Below are positions 57,828 through 61,245 of a DNA stretch of 61,245 nucleotides, piece by piece (positions within the stretch are counted from its first letter, which is position 1; every line of letters begins with the position of its first letter). The DNA is from JAJISG01 sp964347345 (GTDB lineage Archaea; Thermoplasmatota; Thermoplasmata; RBG-16-68-12; JAJISG01). Below the pieces are notes generated by a model. The model ran no database searches. It was not told the DNA's origin and saw only the letters and a list, made by a program, of their open reading frames with translations. The stretch spans positions 1 to 61,245 of the forward strand of contig CAYFYB010000007.1 of the NCBI GenBank assembly GCA_964347345.1, read 5' to 3'. The position numbers and the translations under genes are program-made.

Positions 57828-58785
57828 GTGAGTACCCCCTGACCTCCCTGATGTCCAAGACCTCGAGGGAGGCACTTTGAGGCAGAACCTTCTCGAGGTC
57901 GGCTACTCGCCCGTTCACGAGCGCTTTCTCGAGGATCTCGTAGTAGTGAAGGACACCCCCATCCTTCAGGGCAGCCGCTGCCAGGGGGAGATATGGGAGA
58001 GGTTTCTGGGGAAAGTCAAGGATAACACGGTCGGCAGGCCCCAGCTCTGGGAGGACCTCGGTGACATCCCTCTGTAGTGGAAAGACGTTCTCCACCCGGT
58101 TCATCCTGATGTTCTCCCTGAGGAACTCCACGGCTCGTGGATTTGCGTCCACGGCGTAGACAGCCTTGGCACCCCTCAGGGCTACATGGAGGGCGAAGGG
58201 CCCCACACCACAGAAGGCGTCCACTATCACCTCCCCTGGGGTGACCTGGAGGGCCACCCTATGTCTCTCCTCCGCCATCCTCGGCGAGAAGTAGACCTCC
58301 GCGGGATCGACAGCCAGGACCAGTCCGTACTCACGATGTACGGTCCTCGTATTTCGCGTGCCCGCGATGACCCTGATACTCCTTCGCCTTTGCTGGCCAA
58401 CTATGCCCTCATCGACGGCGACGGTGCGGACGCCCTTATGGGCCCCAAGAAGGGCCCTTCCTAGGGCAGCCTCAAAGCCCGCCAGCTCCTCAGGAATCTT
58501 GAGGATGACGACGTCACCGATGATGTCGTAAGACCTCGGCAAATGGTCTAGAAGCTCCTCTGGCACCTTCACTATATCCCTGTAGCCCCTCGGTCGCTGC
58601 GGAACCTCCTCGAAGTCGTGAATCACCGTGGGAAATCCCATGGAGACCTCCTCCCTGACTGGTATCAGGAGGGCGCCATTGCGCGCCACGATTCTTAGGT
58701 CTCGCCGCAGCAGATCCATCCTGATGAGGTCTCTCCTCGCCTTCTCCCCTTCCTCCTTGGGAACTACCACGGCTGGTGACTTCAC
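57781..58785 (-). CDS. trm5: tRNA (guanine37-N1)-methyltransferase (Trm5 family)
   Basis: 334 residues. An N-terminal D1-like part, then VHREYGLVLAVDPAEVYFSPRMAEERHR (tRNA and catalytic Arg region), SAM motif I VIVDAFCGVGPFALHVA, and VYAVDANPRAVEFLRENI. The motif that is usually NLP in Trm5 reads LDFPQKPLPYL here, Asp in place of Asn. m1G37 prevents frameshifting and is the first step to wyosine in archaea. GTG start. It could also be the Taw2 branch; Trm5 is favoured by length and the SPRMAEERHR motif. Confidence 0.85.
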   Translation of the reverse strand: MKSPAVVVPKEEGEKARRDLIRMDLLRRDLRIVARNGALLIPVREEVSMGFPTVIHDFEEVPQRPRGYRDIVKVPEELLDHLPRSYDIIGDVVILKIPEELAGFEAALGRALLGAHKGVRTVAVDEGIVGQQRRRSIRVIAGTRNTRTVHREYGLVLAVDPAEVYFSPRMAEERHRVALQVTPGEVIVDAFCGVGPFALHVALRGAKAVYAVDANPRAVEFLRENIRMNRVENVFPLQRDVTEVLPELGPADRVILDFPQKPLPYLPLAAAALKDGGVLHYYEILEKALVNGRVADLEKVLPQSASLEVLDIREVRGYSPSQSHCAFDLRILRG

Positions 58786-58843
58786 CTGTGGTAGATGCCC
58801 GGCGCGGCCATTAGCCTTACCGTCCCAGGGGGTCAGAAAGACC

Positions 58844-58850
58844 CTTATAT
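58844..58850 (+). promoter_or_regulatory. TATA element for the VIT1/CCC1-like gene
   Basis: CTTATAT centred 37 bases before the TTG at 58884. Confidence 0.35.
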
Positions 58851-58883
58851 GCTGAAACTGCTAGCTATGGCGGTGCTAGACAT

Positions 58884-59465
58884 TTGCGCAGAATCCTGGG
58901 CAGATCGTGGAGGGTCCTAGCCAGACAGGCCTTCCGCAGGTACTTCGTTAACACCGTCTTCGACTCCACCTTTGTTGCCATGGGTATAGTCATAGGCTCG
59001 GCCTTTGTTCCGGAGACCAGTGTGCGCACGGTGGTCAGCACCATGCTAGCCGCTACAGTAGCTCTGGGGATATCCACGGGCACGAGTGTCTACGAGGCAG
59101 AGAGGGTGGAGGCCGAAATCAGACTCAGAGAGCTGGAGGCGGCCATGCTCATGGAACTCTCCGACACCGACGCGAAGAGGGCACTCGACCTCTCTAGGTA
59201 TGTGGTGGTCCTGGTCAACGTCATGGCCCCGATCGTGGTCTTTGCCCTCACCGCCTCCCCCTTCTTCTTCGCGTCCTCCCTGCTGCTGAACGCCTTCCCG
59301 GCTGCATACGCGTCCATTGCCATCGCCATCGGCATCCTTTTCACGGTGGGGGCCTACCTGGGAAGGCTCTCCGGCGGAAGCACATGGTTGAAGGGACTCC
59401 GGATGGTGCTCCTCGGCCTGCTAACCTTCGGGGGCATATGGCTTCTTCAAAGCGTCTTCTCCTAG
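58884..59465 (+). CDS. VIT1/CCC1-like membrane protein
   Basis: 193 residues with five hydrophobic segments. VAMGIVIGSAFVP then TVALGISTGTSVYEAERVEAEIRLRELEAAML matches the first helices and cytoplasmic metal-binding helix of the vacuolar iron transporter family, though shorter than the classic members. It may move Fe2+ or Mn2+. Start TTG at 58884. The downstream dphB starts 8 bases after its stop, so an operon is likely. Confidence 0.75.
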   Translation: MRRILGRSWRVLARQAFRRYFVNTVFDSTFVAMGIVIGSAFVPETSVRTVVSTMLAATVALGISTGTSVYEAERVEAEIRLRELEAAMLMELSDTDAKRALDLSRYVVVLVNVMAPIVVFALTASPFFFASSLLLNAFPAAYASIAIAIGILFTVGAYLGRLSGGSTWLKGLRMVLLGLLTFGGIWLLQSVFS

Positions 59466-59473
59466 GGGTTGCC

Positions 59474-60271
59474 ATGGGAGAACTAGTCTTCATAGGTCTC
59501 GGCCTCTACGATGAGAGGGACATCACACTGAAAGGTCTGGAGGAGGCCCGCTCCTGTGACGAGCTGTACGCGGAGTTCTTCACATCGAATCTCATGGGAA
59601 CGAGCCCGGAGCACCTCTCGGAGATGTACGGGAAGGAGGTCCGGGTCCTAGAGAGGGAGGAGGTGGAGGGCAGCGACAAGGTGGTGGAGGCGGCTCGAAG
59701 GGCCAAGGTGGGGTTCCTCGTGGCGGGGGACCCGATGAGCGCGACGACCCACGTGGAGCTAAGGCTGCGGGCTCACAGGGCCGGAGTGAGGACACGGGTG
59801 GTCTCTGGAGTCTCCGCCCTGACAGCGGCCGCGGGGTCATTAGGCCTCCAGGCATACAAGTTCGGGAGGACCGCATCGATACCCTTCAGGGAGGAGGGGT
59901 TCGAGCCCCTCAGCCCCTACGAAACCCTTGCAGGAAACCTGGAGGGGGGCCTCCATACCCTGGTTCTCCTAGACATCAGGGGCAGGAGGTACATGACCGC
60001 CCGGGAAGGTCTGGAGTACCTGCTCGAGTGCGAGTCGCGACTTTCCAGGGGCGTCCTCACGATGGATTCTGTGGCCGCCGTCGTGGGCCGCCTGGGTTCC
60101 GCGGAGCCCGTCGTCAGAGCGGATCGCGTAGGGGTGCTTATGAAGGAGGACCTGGGCCCTCCTCTTCACGCCATCATCGTCCCGGCGAAGCTGCACTTCA
60201 TGGAGGGAGAGTGTATGGTAGCCTTCGCCGGGCTCCCGGAGGACCTGGCTCGGTCTCTCAGCTCTGAGTAA
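59474..60271 (+). CDS. dphB: Diphthine synthase
   Basis: 265 residues, tetrapyrrole-methylase fold. MGELVFIGLGLYDERDITLKG is the usual start; VAGDPMSATTHVELRL binds SAM. YETLAGNLEGGLHTLVLLDI and MTAREGLEYLL complete the pattern. It methylates the modified His of elongation factor 2. ATG 59474, 8 bases after the VIT-like gene. Converges on the methyltransferase at 60258 with a 14-base overlap. Confidence 0.93.
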   Translation: MGELVFIGLGLYDERDITLKGLEEARSCDELYAEFFTSNLMGTSPEHLSEMYGKEVRVLEREEVEGSDKVVEAARRAKVGFLVAGDPMSATTHVELRLRAHRAGVRTRVVSGVSALTAAAGSLGLQAYKFGRTASIPFREEGFEPLSPYETLAGNLEGGLHTLVLLDIRGRRYMTAREGLEYLLECESRLSRGVLTMDSVAAVVGRLGSAEPVVRADRVGVLMKEDLGPPLHAIIVPAKLHFMEGECMVAFAGLPEDLARSLSSE

Positions 60272-61001
60272 GATCGTCTACGTCCCAGTGGATCAGCTCA
60301 ACCCTTTTCCTCATGGTCAAGGTCTTCCCTTTGATATCGCTGGCGGCCGCTTGGAGGGCCTTCCTATGGACTTCCTCCGGAAGGGTCCACTGGGACGAGA
60401 AGCTTCTCTCCTCCAGGTTCTGTATTATCTCTGACGTCCTCCGACGCTCCACGAAGGTGCCGACATGAACGCGCCGCTTCGGGAGAATGAACTCAGGGAG
60501 GTCTCTCTCGAAGACCCCCGGCCTCTGCTTCCCAAATCCAGCATCTTGGAGGAACTGGTGGTAGATGGTGTGAGGGGTATCGTCGTTCTCGACGTAGCTT
60601 GCCACCGTGTAGTACGAGCTCCGCGTCACCCGGGCGATCTCCTTCAGGGCATCCCTCCAGTCCCCGATCAAATGAAGGACGTGGACGCTGTAGGTCGCAT
60701 CGAATGCGCTCTCTTCAAAGGGCAGGAACAGGGCATCGGCCAGGGCAACGTTCCCCAGCCCCTTGGAGCGTCCCTCCGCCAGCATTCGGGACGATATATC
60801 CACGCCCAGGAGAGGAATCCCCCTGCTCTGTAGGGGAATGGCAAACCTGCCGGTGCCAACCCCGACCTCGAGAACCTTCTTGCACGCCTCCAGCTCGCGA
60901 CAGAGAGCGTCCACGATGGCCCCCATCTGTTCTGACGGCAGTCCTCGCGTCTCATCGTAGCGGGATGCAATTCTGTCGAAGTTGATTCTCCCAGATGCCA
61001 T
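60258..61001 (-). CDS. Class I SAM-dependent methyltransferase
   Basis: 247 residues. It starts INFDRIASRYDETRGLPSEQM; motif I is VLEVGVGTGRFAIPL, the acidic residue is in LLGVDISSRML, and ADALFLPFEESAFDATYSVHVLHLI gives motifs II and III of the UbiE/Methyltransf_11 class. A C-terminal part with PKRRVHVGTFVERRRTSEIIQ is specific to this protein. Substrate unknown. Divergent from radA. Confidence 0.82.
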   Translation of the reverse strand: MASGRINFDRIASRYDETRGLPSEQMGAIVDALCRELEACKKVLEVGVGTGRFAIPLQSRGIPLLGVDISSRMLAEGRSKGLGNVALADALFLPFEESAFDATYSVHVLHLIGDWRDALKEIARVTRSSYYTVASYVENDDTPHTIYHQFLQDAGFGKQRPGVFERDLPEFILPKRRVHVGTFVERRRTSEIIQNLEERSFSSQWTLPEEVHRKALQAAASDIKGKTLTMRKRVELIHWDVDDLTQS

Positions 61002-61090
61002 CGTAGGTGAAGTGCCGGATTCGACCTTAGCCCTTTCTGCCCTTTCACTGACCTGCCCGGAGTAGTTTCACCCAACCCCCTCGAATATCC

Positions 61091-61099
61091 TTATATTCG
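61091..61099 (+). promoter_or_regulatory. TATA element for radA
   Basis: TTATATTCG centred 38 bases before the ATG at 61133; a short leader with GGTGAT (61123-61128) follows. Confidence 0.4.
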
Positions 61100-61132
61100 G
61101 ACCAGTGTTAGAGATTTAAGCCGGTGATGTAA

Positions 61133-61245
61133 ATGGCAACCAAGACCATTGAGGAGTTGCCCGGTGTAGGACCGGCAACCGCCGAGAAGTTGAAGGAGGC
61201 CGGGTTCTCCGACCTCATGGCGTTGGCCGTGGCTTCCCCCCATAC
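61133..61245 (+). CDS. radA: DNA repair and recombination protein RadA, N-terminus (partial)
   Basis: The first 37 codons. TIEELPGVGPATAEKLKEAGF is the helix-hairpin-helix N-terminal domain of archaeal RadA, the RecA/Rad51 strand-exchange protein; the ATPase core lies beyond the window. ATG 61133 is placed by GGTGAT 4 bases upstream and by the family's usual start. Confidence 0.85.
   Translation, partial: MATKTIEELPGVGPATAEKLKEAGFSDLMALAVASPH

Noticed and set aside
1..61245. CRISPR arrays, insertion sequences, integrase genes, rRNA
   Set aside because: I looked for regular spaced repeats, transposase or integrase motifs and rRNA signatures and found none.

Overview
This window is a GC-rich, gene-dense stretch of an archaeal chromosome. 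The archaeal markers are sn-glycerol-1-phosphate dehydrogenase and CDP-archaeol synthase (ether lipids), a family B DNA polymerase C-terminus, RadA, diphthine synthase, TrmY, XPD, archaeal SepF, a MCT-1-like PUA protein, and the archaeal families UPF0179 and UPF0216. The DUF3198 and DUF6015-type proteins point to a Thermoplasmata-related lineage. I cannot name the genus. Promoters look archaeal: AT-rich TATA elements lie about 22-35 bases before many start codons, so many mRNAs are probably leaderless. Shine-Dalgarno sequences are kept for genes inside operons and for one tiny zinc-finger gene.

Layout. 1-13 kb: end of polB, a CYTH protein, a protein of two tandem HARP-like repeats, carS-pyrE, two KaiC-like ATPases on either side of XPD, UPF0216 and a DUF6015-like protein, sepF, a ferredoxin-NADP reductase-like flavoprotein, a PUA protein, egsA, UPF0179, DUF3198 and gcvT. 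13-31 kb is the metabolic core: B12-dependent ribonucleotide reductase, a DUF123 nuclease, a 2-hydroxyacid dehydrogenase coupled to glutamate dehydrogenase, a membrane ETF:quinone oxidoreductase opposite etfBA, isocitrate dehydrogenase, sdhCDAB, a 3'-phosphoesterase plus endonuclease III, a second sdhBA pair without anchors, and proline dehydrogenase. 31-41 kb: a small HExxH protein, nickel superoxide dismutase with its maturation protease, a leucyl aminopeptidase-sfsA-ogg2-trmY run, an aminotransferase, NAD salvage genes, gcvH, a 32-residue zinc finger and an Lrp regulator.

41.4-45 kb is the accessory-looking part: decayed coding fragments, an intact tRNA-Arg(UCG) with two damaged copies of it nearby, a DUF998 membrane protein, a methyltransferase, and a helical protein made of six 18-residue repeats. 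45-61 kb: thiolase, an 1807-residue Lhr-type helicase, RidA, a membrane-protein gene broken by an in-frame stop, a PrsW-like membrane protein, GNAT, AsnRS, acyl-CoA dehydrogenase, dCTP deaminase, Trm5, a VIT1/CCC1-like protein, diphthine synthase, a methyltransferase and the start of radA.

Together the genes suggest an organism that oxidises amino acids and acyl-CoAs (ProDH, GDH, acyl-CoA dehydrogenase, thiolase). Electrons would go through ETF and the membrane FeS oxidoreductase, and through succinate dehydrogenase, into a quinone pool. It probably meets oxygen (Ni-SOD).
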